Shown: positions 16,424 through 25,431 of the stretch, in pieces
Position numbering within the stretch: position 1 is the first letter of the stretch
Layout of the letters: each line of letters begins with the position of its first letter
Assembly (NCBI RefSeq): GCF_004801405.1
Contig: NZ_SSOB01000059.1
Span: forward strand, 1-46,354
Reading direction: 5' to 3'
Origin: Cohnella fermenti
GTDB lineage: Bacteria; Bacillota; Bacilli; Paenibacillales; Paenibacillaceae
DNA length: 46,354 nucleotides
Made by a program: the position numbers and the translations under genes
The notes under the pieces: model-generated
The model's input: only the letters and a program-made list of their open reading frames with translations
Database searches by the model: none
Told to the model about the DNA's origin: nothing

Positions 16424-17512
16424 ATGGTTACGGTCAGCCTGTGCATGATCGTTAAGAATGAGGAAGAGGTGCTGGACCGATGCCTCGGCTCGGTCGCCGA
16501 CCTGGTCGACGAGATCGTCATCGTCGATACCGGCTCCAAGGATCGGACGAAGGAGATTGCGGAGCGTTATTCCGCCCGTATTCACGATTACGAATGGATC
16601 GACGATTTCGCCGCCGCGCGCAACTATTCCTTCTCGCTGGCGACGCAGGAGTACATTCTGTGGCTGGATGCCGACGACCGCTTGCTGGAGCGGGACCGGG
16701 AACTGTTCCGGGAGCTGAAGCTGACGCTGGACCCCGCGGTCGATTCCGTCGCGATGGAATACCATCTTGCGTTCGACAGCAATGGTAAGACGGCGGCGAT
16801 GGCCAGGCGCAACCGGCTCGTTCGGAGAGCCTGCGGCTTCAAGTGGCACAACCCGATTCACGAATATTTGGAGGTGGACGGGAACGTCTACCTGACTCAC
16901 ATCGCCGTCACGCACGATCGGCGCGGCGACCACTCTCCTCGCAATCTCGCGATTTTCCGGCGTATGCTCGAGAGGGAGGGCGAGCTGACGGGCCGCAACG
17001 TGCTCTACTATGCCAACGAGCTGGCGGATTCGAAGATGTACCGGGAGGCGGCGGAGACGTACGAGCGCTTCCTGGAGCAGCCGGGGCAATATTACGAGGA
17101 TTACGTGCTCGCCTGCTCCAAGCTGGCGGAGTGCCGGCATTATCTCGGAGACATGGAGGGCAAGCTGCGATCGCTCGTGCGCATTATGGCTTACGACCTG
17201 CCAAGGGCCGACCATTGCTGCGCCATCGGTTACTGCTACCAGGACCGGGGAGATGTTCGCAAAGCGATTTTCTGGTATGAGCTGGCACTGACGCTCGAGC
17301 TGCCCGTGCACCACTTCGGCGTCGTTAATCTGATTGCGTGGACATGGCTTCCCCATCTTCAGCTCTGCGTCTGCTACGGGCTGCTGGGCGATCTGGAGCG
17401 GGCTTACGAACATAACGAGAAGGCTCTCGAGTTCCTGCCGGACGATCCGAACCTGCTCGCCAACCGGGCCAAGCTGACGGAAGCGCTCGGATTAGGAGGG
17501 GATTCGGCATGA
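16424..17512 (+). CDS. family 2 glycosyltransferase with TPR-like C-terminus
   Basis: A 362-aa cytoplasmic GT-A glycosyltransferase. The N-terminus VSLCMIVKNEEEVLDRCL with EIVIVDTGSKD and the metal-binding WLDADD is the GT2 pattern; FAAARNYSF is typical of this subgroup. After about residue 190, paired helices (for example ELADSKMYREAAETYERF) look like tetratricopeptide repeats, which in similar enzymes bind protein acceptors. Donor and acceptor are unknown. GGAGGT precedes ATG 16424. ATGA overlap with the next gene shows translational coupling. Confidence 0.85.
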   Translation: MVTVSLCMIVKNEEEVLDRCLGSVADLVDEIVIVDTGSKDRTKEIAERYSARIHDYEWIDDFAAARNYSFSLATQEYILWLDADDRLLERDRELFRELKLTLDPAVDSVAMEYHLAFDSNGKTAAMARRNRLVRRACGFKWHNPIHEYLEVDGNVYLTHIAVTHDRRGDHSPRNLAIFRRMLEREGELTGRNVLYYANELADSKMYREAAETYERFLEQPGQYYEDYVLACSKLAECRHYLGDMEGKLRSLVRIMAYDLPRADHCCAIGYCYQDRGDVRKAIFWYELALTLELPVHHFGVVNLIAWTWLPHLQLCVCYGLLGDLERAYEHNEKALEFLPDDPNLLANRAKLTEALGLGGDSA

Positions 17513-19785
17513 CGACGAGCATCATCGTGGCGACGTTTAACCAACTCGAAGAGACGCGAAGGTGTCTGGACAGCGTGCGCCGGCATACGCCGGAAGGCAG
17601 CTATGAGCTGATCTTCGTCGACAACGGCTCCACGGACGGGACGGTCGATTGGCTGCGTCGGCAGCCGGATGTGAGGCTGGTCGAGAACGAGAGCAACGAG
17701 GGCTTCCCGAAGGCGGTGAACCGCGGGGCGAGGCTGGCGAGCGGGGAGCGCCTGCTGCTGCTGAACAACGACACGGCCGCCACTCCGCGTTGGCTGGAGC
17801 AGTTGACGGCCGCGCTGGAGAGCGCCGAGGATGTCGGAGCCGTCGGGCCGGTGACGAACCGGGCCGGCTACGGGCAGGCGATCGAGACGAAGTACCGAAC
17901 TCCGGAGGAGCTTGAACGGTTCGCCGAGGCGTACAACGTCTCGAATTCCGGCAGTTGGAGGAAGCGGCTGAAGCTCATCGGCTTCTGCCTGCTGATCAAG
18001 CGGAAGGCGTGGGAGGAAGTCGGAGAGCTCGACGAGAGCTTCGGCATCGGCAACTTCGAGGACGACGATTGGTGCTGGCGGGCTCGCCGCGTCGGCTACA
18101 AGCTGATGCTCTGCGAGGATACGTTCGTGCATCACGAGGGCAGCGCGTCCTTCCGGCACGATCCGGAGCTGTATCGCCGGCTGATGAAGGACAATTCGAG
18201 CCGCTTCGAGCGGAAGTGGGGCTTCCAGCCGACGGCCGCGATGAACGTTCGGACCGATGTTCTGGATGCGCTTGAGCCCTACTGCACGGGGAAAAAAGGA
18301 CTGAAGGTGCTCGAGATCGGCTGCGGCTGCGGAGGAACTCTGCTGGAGTTAAGCAACCGCCATCCGGATTATCGGCTGTTCGGCTTCGAGGCGCACGAGC
18401 CCGCCGCAGCGGCGGCCCGGCTCGTGGCGGAGAAGATCTGGTCCGTCGCCGATCCGGGGCTCTGGAGTCCCGAAGCGGGCGAGTACGATTACGATGTCGT
18501 TCTGCTGCACGACATCTTCGGGGCGGTCATTCCGCCGGAGGCGCTCGGCGTTGCGGCGGGGCTGCTGAAGGAGGGGGGAGCGGTGCTGGCGACCGTGCCG
18601 AACCGGCTTCACTTCTCCCATGTCAAAGCGTATCTTGCGCCGCAGAACCGGCTCGCTCCCGGCACGATGTTGTCGGAAGCCGAGGCGAGACGGAGATTCG
18701 AAGAAGCGGGCTACGAGCGGATCGAGACGGTTCGCACGGCGGATCGCATCGACGCGGAGTCGGTCGAGGCGCTCTTGAAGCTGATGGGACGAGGAAGGAG
18801 GGACGACTTCTCGGTGCTGTATTATTTGTTTCGTGCAGTGAAGGGGGCGGCGACGAAGACAAATCGGCCCGGCGGGGAAGCAGGCAGAGTGGAAGAGCCG
18901 ACTGCAGCCCCGAGCCCCGACCCGGCAGAGAGCCCGCCTGCCGCGACTCCGACGGCGGCTGCGGAGTCTGCCGACACAGCGATAGCCGCCGGGCCGCAGG
19001 CTCGCGGGCCGATCTCCGCGCAGCTTCCGAAGGCGCAGCAGGATGTCGCCTTCACCGGCGAACGCCTTGTGCTCAGCGACGCCGTGCTTGGCAGCCATCC
19101 GGACGTGTTCGCGGAGCATGTGTACCGGTACCGGCTGGCTCAGCCCTACGCCTTCGGCAAGCTAGTGCTCGATGCCGCTTGCGGAACGGGCTACGGCACA
19201 AGAATGCTGAAGGATGCGGGAGCGCTCGCCGTCAGCGGCATCGACGTCGACGCCGTCTCGGTCGAGCTTGCCGCTCGCGATTACGGCGGGCCCGGTGTCG
19301 CCTTCAAGGTCGGCAACGTGCTGTCGCTCCCGTTCCCGGACGGCGTCTTCGATCTAGTCGTCTCGTTCGAGACGATCGAGCACGTGCCGGACGGCAGCGA
19401 CTGGCTGAAGGAAGCCGCGCGGGTGCTGAAGCCGGGAGGGCGGCTTATCATCTCCACGCCGAACCGCGACGTGACGAACCCGCACCGGCAGTTCGGCCAA
19501 TCGATGAGCAATCCGTACCATTGCTTCGAATACTCGCTCGGGGAGTTCGTCGGCGAGCTGGCGGCGCTCTACGACATCGAGAGCATCCACGGCCAGACAT
19601 TCTTCGGGCCGCACGGGCGGGTTGCGCCCGATTGGGCGGACATCGCCGCTTCGCTTGGCGCGAGCCCGTTCGATCTTCCCGGTCTGCATCATGACCTGGC
19701 GAAGTATTTCGCCCCGGCGCCGCTTGGCCGCATCAAGAACGCCAGGCCGTCCTACGCGGTAGCGATCTGCCGCAAGAAGGGCTGA
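17509..19785 (+). CDS. glycosyltransferase-methyltransferase-methyltransferase fusion
   Basis: A 758-aa three-part protein. Residues 1-250 are a GT2 domain (TSIIVATFNQLEE, FVDNGSTDGT, LLNNDT, FEDDDWCWRAR). Residues about 264-440 are a first class I methyltransferase (LKVLEIGCGCGGTLLEL). A Pro/Ala/Glu linker (about 450-500) leads to a second methyltransferase, about 505-758 (LVLDAACGTGYG, GIDVDAVSVELA, FDLVVSFETIEHV). MT1 lacks the usual acidic residue context seen in MT2 and may be less active. The likely task is to add a sugar and O-methylate it. The start overlaps the upstream gene by four bases; the acetyltransferase-GT gene is 4 bp downstream. Confidence 0.88.
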   Translation: MTTSIIVATFNQLEETRRCLDSVRRHTPEGSYELIFVDNGSTDGTVDWLRRQPDVRLVENESNEGFPKAVNRGARLASGERLLLLNNDTAATPRWLEQLTAALESAEDVGAVGPVTNRAGYGQAIETKYRTPEELERFAEAYNVSNSGSWRKRLKLIGFCLLIKRKAWEEVGELDESFGIGNFEDDDWCWRARRVGYKLMLCEDTFVHHEGSASFRHDPELYRRLMKDNSSRFERKWGFQPTAAMNVRTDVLDALEPYCTGKKGLKVLEIGCGCGGTLLELSNRHPDYRLFGFEAHEPAAAAARLVAEKIWSVADPGLWSPEAGEYDYDVVLLHDIFGAVIPPEALGVAAGLLKEGGAVLATVPNRLHFSHVKAYLAPQNRLAPGTMLSEAEARRRFEEAGYERIETVRTADRIDAESVEALLKLMGRGRRDDFSVLYYLFRAVKGAATKTNRPGGEAGRVEEPTAAPSPDPAESPPAATPTAAAESADTAIAAGPQARGPISAQLPKAQQDVAFTGERLVLSDAVLGSHPDVFAEHVYRYRLAQPYAFGKLVLDAACGTGYGTRMLKDAGALAVSGIDVDAVSVELAARDYGGPGVAFKVGNVLSLPFPDGVFDLVVSFETIEHVPDGSDWLKEAARVLKPGGRLIISTPNRDVTNPHRQFGQSMSNPYHCFEYSLGEFVGELAALYDIESIHGQTFFGPHGRVAPDWADIAASLGASPFDLPGLHHDLAKYFAPAPLGRIKNARPSYAVAICRKKG

Positions 19786-19789
19786 CGAG

Positions 19790-21025
19790 ATGAATCCCTT
19801 CGAAGAGCGCACACTCCGTCCGGAGGACCCTCCGTTCCATTCGTTCGGTCCCCATAGCTTGCTCGAGCCGCCCGGCAATGTGTACGGAGCGGAGGAGATC
19901 TCGATCGGAAGCGGCGTCCTGCTGCGATTCGGCTACTGGCTGAACGTCTGCACGCCGGTGACCGGGGAGCGGCCGAAGATCGTCATCGGCGACGGCGTGC
20001 ATACCGGCTTCGGCCTTCGCCTCTCCGCGGCCAATTCCATCGTCCTGGAGGCGAATTCGGGCTACGGCCCCAACGTCTATATCGCCGATACGGACCATGA
20101 GTACCGCTGGATCGGGCTGCCGGTCATCCGGCAGGGCATCACGCGAGCCGACGGCCGGGTCGTCGTCGGGGAAGGAAGCTGGATCGGCTCGAATGCCGTT
20201 ATCGCCGGTTCGATCGCAATCGGCAAAGGCTGCGTGGTCGGCGCGAACAGCATCGTGACGAAGGACGTGCCGGACTACAGCGTCGCGGTCGGCTCGCCCG
20301 CCCGGATCATGAAGCTGTTCGATCCGGATTCGCTCGATTGGGTTCGCATCCGCAGCGGCGAGCAGGCGGAAGCCGTGCTGCGGGCGCGGAGCGAGCGGCC
20401 GCTGCTGTCGATCGGCATCCCGACGTTGAACCAAGCGTCCGAGCTTAAGGCATGTCTGGAGGCGCTCCTGCCCCAGATCGGAGCAAGCGGCCTGATCGAG
20501 GTATGCGTGTTCGACGACGGCTCAACGGACGAGACGCCGCGGGTGCTCGCCGGCTTCCTGGCGGACCATCCCCGGCTGCGCGTCCGGCGCAGCGCCAGCG
20601 GAAGCCGCCTCGGCGCGGAGCGCAGCCGACTCGAGCTGATCCCGTTCGCAAGGGGCCGCTTCCTGATGCTCCTCGGCGCCGGGGACGTCTTCCTGCCGTC
20701 GACCGTCCAGCCGCTGCTCTATGCGCTGCTCCGGATGAAGGATCGCCCCGTTGTGCTCCTGGATCAACGCCGGGAGGAAGAGGAGCTGGAAGCGGGCGAA
20801 GGCCCGGAGGAGCTCCAGCGGGAAGCGTCCTTGCAGCCGGGAACCGCCGCGCTTCTTCTGAACCGGGAGGCGCTGGCGAAGCCGGCAGAGACGGGGGGCC
20901 CCGCCGGAACCGGCAACGGTCCCATGTCCTGGGCTTGCCGGCTGCTGGAGCGCGACCCGCGCTTCGGCATCTTCCGGGGACGCCGGCTCCGCGCTGCCGC
21001 CAGCGCGCCGCCAGACTCGCTGTAG
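19790..21025 (+). CDS. hexapeptide acetyltransferase fused to a GT2 glycosyltransferase
   Basis: A 411-aa two-part protein. Residues 1-185 form a left-handed beta-helix acyltransferase: repeated I/V-G-x-G hexapeptides (IGDGVHTGFG, VGEGSWIGSNAVIAG, IGKGCVVGANSIVTKDV) and the closing VAVGSPARIMK of the maltose/galactoside O-acetyltransferase group. From about residue 203 a GT2 domain begins (LLSIGIPTLNQ, VFDDGSTDET); it is short and lacks a clear DxD, having LLGAGD instead. It ends the three-gene glycan operon. Target unknown; O-acetylation of the glycan is the simplest reading. Confidence 0.82.
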   Translation: MNPFEERTLRPEDPPFHSFGPHSLLEPPGNVYGAEEISIGSGVLLRFGYWLNVCTPVTGERPKIVIGDGVHTGFGLRLSAANSIVLEANSGYGPNVYIADTDHEYRWIGLPVIRQGITRADGRVVVGEGSWIGSNAVIAGSIAIGKGCVVGANSIVTKDVPDYSVAVGSPARIMKLFDPDSLDWVRIRSGEQAEAVLRARSERPLLSIGIPTLNQASELKACLEALLPQIGASGLIEVCVFDDGSTDETPRVLAGFLADHPRLRVRRSASGSRLGAERSRLELIPFARGRFLMLLGAGDVFLPSTVQPLLYALLRMKDRPVVLLDQRREEEELEAGEGPEELQREASLQPGTAALLLNREALAKPAETGGPAGTGNGPMSWACRLLERDPRFGIFRGRRLRAAASAPPDSL

Positions 21026-21100
21026 CTCGATCCGCTGCCGTTCATCGCTGCCGATTTTTTTGTTTCGCCCCCGCCCACCGCGGCTCTCGCGAATCGGAGG

Positions 21101-21129
21101 TTGACCGCGGCTGTTTTTCCCAGTATGAT
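21101..21129 (+). promoter_or_regulatory. sigma-A promoter of the thiamine-precursor operon
   Basis: TTGACC (21101-21106), 17 bp, TATGAT (21124-21129), about 30 bp before the TPP riboswitch. Confidence 0.75.
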
Positions 21130-21159
21130 GATGAACGAGACAACCGACATATTGAACGT

Positions 21160-21256
21160 TTACGCGGGAGCTGAGGGAACTTGGCTGAGAGGGAAGCTGA
21201 TCCGCTTTCGACCGTCAGACCTGATCTGGATAATTCCAGCGGAGGCAGTTGCACCT
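21160..21256 (+). promoter_or_regulatory. TPP riboswitch (THI element)
   Basis: The conserved thi-box core is present: GCGGGAGCTGAGG, then GGCTGAGAGGG, a variable P3 arm, and ACCTGATCTGGATAAT followed by CCAGCGGAGGCAGTTG. Its place between a sigma-A promoter and an intrinsic terminator (21387-21417) fits transcription attenuation by thiamine pyrophosphate. Confidence 0.93.
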
Positions 21257-21386
21257 ATACAAGGGGGAATCGCATGAGCATGCGTTCCTTCGCGTTACCC
21301 GCGCGCGTCGCGGGCAGGTGAGAGAGAAGCGCGGCCCGGCTTAAGACGGGAACCGGCTTCTCCGTATCGTCCTTGCATGAACGGGG

Positions 21387-21417
21387 CGCCTTCCGGAATT
21401 TTCGGGAGGCGTTTTTT
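21387..21417 (+). terminator. terminator of the TPP riboswitch expression platform
   Basis: CGCCTTCCG pairs with CGGGAGGCG (two G-T pairs) around AATTTT, followed by six T. A competing pairing is possible between GAGAAGC (about 21324) and GCTTCTC (about 21355). It lies 88 bp before the first gene. Confidence 0.85.
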
Positions 21418-21504
21418 GGTTGCACCGAGAAGGGATACAATGCTAGGGATTGCGTCCGTCAGGTCCGGTTGCTCAGACAAAGAGGATAGGGGAGAGAGAA
21501 CAAG

Positions 21505-22542
21505 ATGAAGAAGAAGCTTGTACAATCGGGCAAGGCGGGGCTGCTGTCGCTGGCGGCGATGATCGCGCTGGCCGGCTGCGGCAACGACGGGAATTCGAAC
21601 GGGGGAGCGGCGCCCGCCACGGCGTCGTCCGGGAGCGCGGCGAAGCTGGAGGAAGTGAAGGTCGTGCTGGACTGGACGCCGAACACGAACCATACGGGGC
21701 TGTACGTGGCGGCCGATCAAGGCTTCTGGGAGAAAAGAGGGTTAAAAGTCGACATCGTCCAGCCCCCGGAGAGCGGAGCCGATGCGATGGTGGCGAGCGG
21801 AGCGGCGGACTTCGGCATCGGAGCCCAGGAAGGGCTTACGCTGGCGCGCGAGCAAGGGCTGCCGATCGTCTCCGTGGCGGCGATCATCCAGCATAACACG
21901 TCGGGCTTCGCCAGCCCGGAGGAGAAGGGAATCAAGGAGCCGAAGGACTTCGAAGGCCATGCGTACGGCGGCTGGGGCTCTCCGGCCGAGGAAGCGGTCA
22001 TCGGCTCGATGATGAAGACGCAAGGGGCGGACGCCTCCAAGGTGAAGTTCGTCAACGCGGGAACGGCCGACTTCTTCACGGCGATCACGAAGGATATCGA
22101 TTTCGAGTGGATTTTCTACGCGTGGACGGGCATCGAGGCCGAGCAGCGCGGCATCAAGCTGAACATGGTGTACCTGTCGGACTTCGACAAGCGGCTCGAC
22201 TACTACACGCCGGTGCTGACGACAAGCGAGCAAATGATCGCGGACAAGCCGGAGCTCGTGCGGGCATTCGTGGAAGGCGCGGCCGAAGGCTACGAGTATG
22301 CGATCGCGCACCCGGCGGAAGCGGCCGACATTCTGCTGAAGGCGGTGCCGGATCTGAACGCCGACCTCGTGAAGGCAAGCCAGGATTGGCTGGCGGACAA
22401 GTACCAGGCCGACGCTCCCCGCTGGGGCGAGCAGAAGCGCGAGGTATGGTCCGGCTATGCCGAGTTCCTGAAGGAGAACGGCCTCTTGACGAAGGAGCTC
22501 GACTACGACGCGATGTTCACGAACGACTTCCTGCCGCAGTAA
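21505..22542 (+). CDS. thiY: ABC transporter substrate-binding lipoprotein for a thiamine pyrimidine precursor (ThiY-like)
   Basis: A membrane-anchored extracellular protein of the NMT1/THI5-like family, which binds HMP or formylaminopyrimidine. A signal peptide ends in lipobox LAGC with Cys25, followed by a Gly/Ser/Ala linker. The domain starts VVLDWTPNTNHTGLYVA, the usual signature, and contains GWGSPAEEA and FEWIFYAW. It is 345 aa, a normal length. TPP riboswitch control and the following ThiX/ThiZ genes support the substrate. Whether it is free HMP or the formylated derivative cannot be told from sequence. Confidence 0.9.
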   Translation: MKKKLVQSGKAGLLSLAAMIALAGCGNDGNSNGGAAPATASSGSAAKLEEVKVVLDWTPNTNHTGLYVAADQGFWEKRGLKVDIVQPPESGADAMVASGAADFGIGAQEGLTLAREQGLPIVSVAAIIQHNTSGFASPEEKGIKEPKDFEGHAYGGWGSPAEEAVIGSMMKTQGADASKVKFVNAGTADFFTAITKDIDFEWIFYAWTGIEAEQRGIKLNMVYLSDFDKRLDYYTPVLTTSEQMIADKPELVRAFVEGAAEGYEYAIAHPAEAADILLKAVPDLNADLVKASQDWLADKYQADAPRWGEQKREVWSGYAEFLKENGLLTKELDYDAMFTNDFLPQ

Positions 22543-22621
22543 CGGGAAGTTCGCAGCGGAGCGGTCGAGCGGCCGAGCTTCGAGCAAGCCCAATGAACGA
22601 ACATTCGAGGAGGACAACGAC

Positions 22622-22927
22622 ATGGCGCAAGCGCTGCTGAGCATTCAGATTCTGCCGAAGTTGAAGCAAGGGGATACGGACGTCATTCCCTACGTCGATC
22701 GCGCGATCGGCATCATCAAGGAGTCGGGCGTCCCGTACCGGGTCGGTCCGATGGAGACGACGATGGAGGGGGATCTCGACACGCTGCTGGACATCGTCAA
22801 GAAGATGAACGCAGAGATGTTCGAGCTTGGAAGCCCGTCCGTTCTGTCTCAGATCAAGCTGTCGGTGGACGGGGGCGGCAACGCCTCGATGGCGCGGCTT
22901 CTGCAGAAATACCCCGATGGCAAGTAA
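22622..22927 (+). CDS. thiamine-binding MTH1187/YkoF-type protein
   Basis: A 101-aa soluble protein of the MTH1187/YqgV (DUF77) fold, ferredoxin-like subunits known to bind thiamine-type pyrimidines. It starts ALLSIQILPKL, has GPMETTMEGDLDTLLDIVKKM and a C-terminal VSQIKLSVDG-like strand (LSQIKLSVDG). GAGGAGGAC precedes ATG 22622. It overlaps the permease gene by 11 bp. It may carry or sense the imported pyrimidine; this is inferred from the operon. Confidence 0.85.
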   Translation: MAQALLSIQILPKLKQGDTDVIPYVDRAIGIIKESGVPYRVGPMETTMEGDLDTLLDIVKKMNAEMFELGSPSVLSQIKLSVDGGGNASMARLLQKYPDGK

Positions 22928-23708
22928 AATTCGCCGGGCGCTGCTGCCGGCAGGGACGCTGATCGCGTTCGTGTTGCTCTGGCAGGCGGTCTGCTCGGCG
23001 TTCGAGGTGGGGCCGTACGTGCTGCCCGCGCCGTGGACGATCGCTTCCTACATGGCGGACAATGCGGCGCGGCTGTGGGACCAGTTGTCGTTCACGCTGC
23101 TGCTTGCGCTGAAGGGCATTGGGCTGGGCGTGGCGATCGGCATTGCGGCCGCCCTGCTGTTCCACCTCATTCCGGGAGTGAGGGCGGCGCTGTCGCCGAT
23201 CATCATCATTACGCAGAATATCCCGACCATCGCGCTCGGTCCGCTGCTCATCGTCTGGTTCGGCTTCGGACTTGCGCCTAAGCTTATTCTTCTTGCGCTG
23301 GTGTGTTTTTTTCCCGTAGCGTGGTCGATGCTGGCGGGCCTGGGACAGGCGGCGCCGCACTTGAGGGAATACATGGCGATGATCGGCGCTTCAAGGTGGG
23401 AGGTGCTGCGCCGCTTGGAACTGCCCGCCTCGCTTCCGTCGTTCTTCACCGGCCTCAAGCTGACGGCGACCTATGGCGTGACGGCGGCCATCGTGGCCGA
23501 ATGGCTCGGCTCGAGCGAGGGCATCGGCCACTACATCGTGCTCAAGTCGAAGGGCTACGACACGACCGGCGTGTTCGCCGCGATTGTCTGCATCGTCGCG
23601 TTGGCGCTCGCCTTCTACGGTGCCGCCGTCCTGCTGGAGCGGCTCGTCATCCGCTGGCGACCCGGAACCTCGAACGCCGCGGCGGGGAAAAGGAGGGATG
23701 CAGCATGA
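22917..23708 (+). CDS. thiX: ABC transporter permease for the thiamine precursor (ThiX-like)
   Basis: A 263-aa inner-membrane protein with about six hydrophobic segments and the BPD_transp_1 fold (SsuC/TauC/ThiX type). The ATPase-contacting EAA loop is EYMAMIGASRWEVLRRLELP. ATG 22917 overlaps the previous gene; no ribosome site better than a coupled start is visible. It ends in an ATGA overlap with thiZ. Confidence 0.88.
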   Translation: MASKIRRALLPAGTLIAFVLLWQAVCSAFEVGPYVLPAPWTIASYMADNAARLWDQLSFTLLLALKGIGLGVAIGIAAALLFHLIPGVRAALSPIIIITQNIPTIALGPLLIVWFGFGLAPKLILLALVCFFPVAWSMLAGLGQAAPHLREYMAMIGASRWEVLRRLELPASLPSFFTGLKLTATYGVTAAIVAEWLGSSEGIGHYIVLKSKGYDTTGVFAAIVCIVALALAFYGAAVLLERLVIRWRPGTSNAAAGKRRDAA

Positions 23709-24535
23709 ACGTAGGGCTGGAGAAGGAAGCCAAGCTGGAGCTGATCGGCGTGAGTGAAGGAAGTGCCAAGGAAGCCAAGCTGGAACTGATCGGCGTGTCG
23801 AAGAGCTACCGGCGAGACCGCAAGCGGCATCCGGTGCTGGATCGCCTCTCGCTTCGCGTGGGCGAGGGAGAATTCGTGACGCTGATCGGCCCGTCCGGCA
23901 GCGGCAAGTCGACGCTGTTCCGGCTGATCGGCGGCGTCGAGCTTCCGGACGAAGGGAGCATTCGCATCGACGGGAAGGAGACGAACGGCAAGCGCGGCCT
24001 CATCGGCTACATGCCGCAGCAGGCATCGTTGTTCCCGTGGCTGTCGGTCGCGGCCAACGTCAGCTCGGCGCTGACGACGGCGGGCATCGAGGCGGGCGAA
24101 GCGAAGCGGCTGGCGGCGGAGTGGCTGCGGCGCATCGATCTCGGCGACGTCGCGGGGGAGTACCCGCACGTGCTGTCGGGAGGCATGCAGCAGCGGGTGT
24201 CGTTCCTGCGGGCGCTGCTTATGCCGCGGGCGGTCATGTGTCTCGACGAGCCGTTCGCTGCGCTCGACGCCCTGACCCGCGCCGAGATGCAGGCGTGGCT
24301 GCTGCGGCTGTGGGAGGAGGAGCGCCGCTCCGTGCTGTTCGTCACGCACAGCATCGAGGAGGCGCTTACGCTCTCCGACCGGATCTATGTGCTCTCCCGC
24401 GCTCCGGCGCGCATCCTGAAGGAGATTCGGGTGCCGCTTCCCCGGCCCCGCCGCGGGGATGTGTGGAAGGAGCCGGCGTTCGTCGCGCTGAAGGAGGAGA
24501 TTATGGGGCTGCTTGGAGAGGGGACTTCCCCATGA
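23705..24535 (+). CDS. thiZ: ABC transporter ATPase for the thiamine precursor (ThiZ-like)
   Basis: A 276-aa ATP-binding subunit: Walker A GPSGSGKST, Q-loop MPQQ, signature LSGGMQQRVSFLRAL, Walker B VMCLDEPF and H-loop VTHSIEEA. The N-terminus carries a 15-codon tandem duplication: KEAKLELIGVS occurs twice (codons from 23723 and 23768). Only the second copy leads into the canonical SKSY start of the fold, so the first is extra. Start and stop both overlap neighbours by four bases. Confidence 0.9.
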   Translation: MNVGLEKEAKLELIGVSEGSAKEAKLELIGVSKSYRRDRKRHPVLDRLSLRVGEGEFVTLIGPSGSGKSTLFRLIGGVELPDEGSIRIDGKETNGKRGLIGYMPQQASLFPWLSVAANVSSALTTAGIEAGEAKRLAAEWLRRIDLGDVAGEYPHVLSGGMQQRVSFLRALLMPRAVMCLDEPFAALDALTRAEMQAWLLRLWEEERRSVLFVTHSIEEALTLSDRIYVLSRAPARILKEIRVPLPRPRRGDVWKEPAFVALKEEIMGLLGEGTSP

Positions 24536-25431
24536 GCGCACGCGACGTTCCCGCCGGGCGTCCGGAGCGGATAATGCGCGACGATCCGCCAATAGGGGAG
24601 GACGTGCCCATGCATGGCGCTTCCTATCCGTTGTACGACGCGCACATTCATCTCGACTCGTATCCCGAGGAGCGCCGGGAGCCGCTGCTGGCCGAGGCGC
24701 TGGCTGCCGGAGCGGCCGGTCTCGTCGCGGTCTCGATGGACGTTGCCTCGTGCGAAGAGAACCGGCGGCTTGCGCAGCGGCATCCGGGGCTTGTCCTGCC
24801 CGCCTACGGCCATCATCCGGAGCAGCCTGCGCTGGCCGCTGACGGCCCGGAGCTCGGGCGGCTGTGCGACTGGATTCGCGCCCGCGCGGCAGAGGGAGAA
24901 CCGTTCGCGATCGGCGAGGTCGGGCTGCCGTACTACTTGCGGACGGAGACGGAGAGCCGCGGCGAGCCGTTCGACGAAGCGCCGTATGTGCGGCAACTGG
25001 AGCGATTCGTCGCCTTGGCCGCCGAGCTGGACCGGCCGATCGTCCTGCACGCCGTTTACGAGGATGCGGACAAGGCGCTGGAGCTGCTGGAGCGGCACCG
25101 GGTTCGGCAGGCGCACTTCCATTGGTTCAAGGGAAGCGCCGCGACCGTGCGGCGGATGGCCCGGAGCGGGTACTACGTCTCCTGCACGCCGGATGTGCTC
25201 TACGAGCCGGACATTCGCGAGCTGGCGAGCGCTTATCCGCTCGAGCTGCTGATGACGGAGACGGACGGGCCGTGGCCGTTCGAGGGGCCGTTCGCAGGGC
25301 GCGAGACGACGCCTGCGATGACGCGGGACGTCGTCCGCGAGCTCGGCCGGCTGCGCGGCCTAAGCGAGGAGGCAGCCGGCCGGGCGCTGGCGGCCAACGC
25401 GCGACGGCTGTACTGGGGGCCGGACGCGTAG
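24532..25431 (+). CDS. TatD-family metal-dependent hydrolase in the thiamine operon
   Basis: A TIM-barrel hydrolase with the TatD metal ligands: YDAHIHLD, GHHPE, GEVGLPYY, LHAVYEDA, HFHWFKGS and TETDGPWPF. From ATG 24532, which overlaps thiZ by four bases, it is 299 aa; ATG 24610 is an equally good start with GGGGAGG at 24595-24601 and would remove a 26-residue tail that looks non-conserved. Position as last gene of a TPP-regulated uptake operon suggests action on the imported pyrimidine, perhaps deformylation in place of YlmB. The generic alternative is a TatD-type nuclease. Confidence 0.85.
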   Translation: MSARDVPAGRPERIMRDDPPIGEDVPMHGASYPLYDAHIHLDSYPEERREPLLAEALAAGAAGLVAVSMDVASCEENRRLAQRHPGLVLPAYGHHPEQPALAADGPELGRLCDWIRARAAEGEPFAIGEVGLPYYLRTETESRGEPFDEAPYVRQLERFVALAAELDRPIVLHAVYEDADKALELLERHRVRQAHFHWFKGSAATVRRMARSGYYVSCTPDVLYEPDIRELASAYPLELLMTETDGPWPFEGPFAGRETTPAMTRDVVRELGRLRGLSEEAAGRALAANARRLYWGPDA

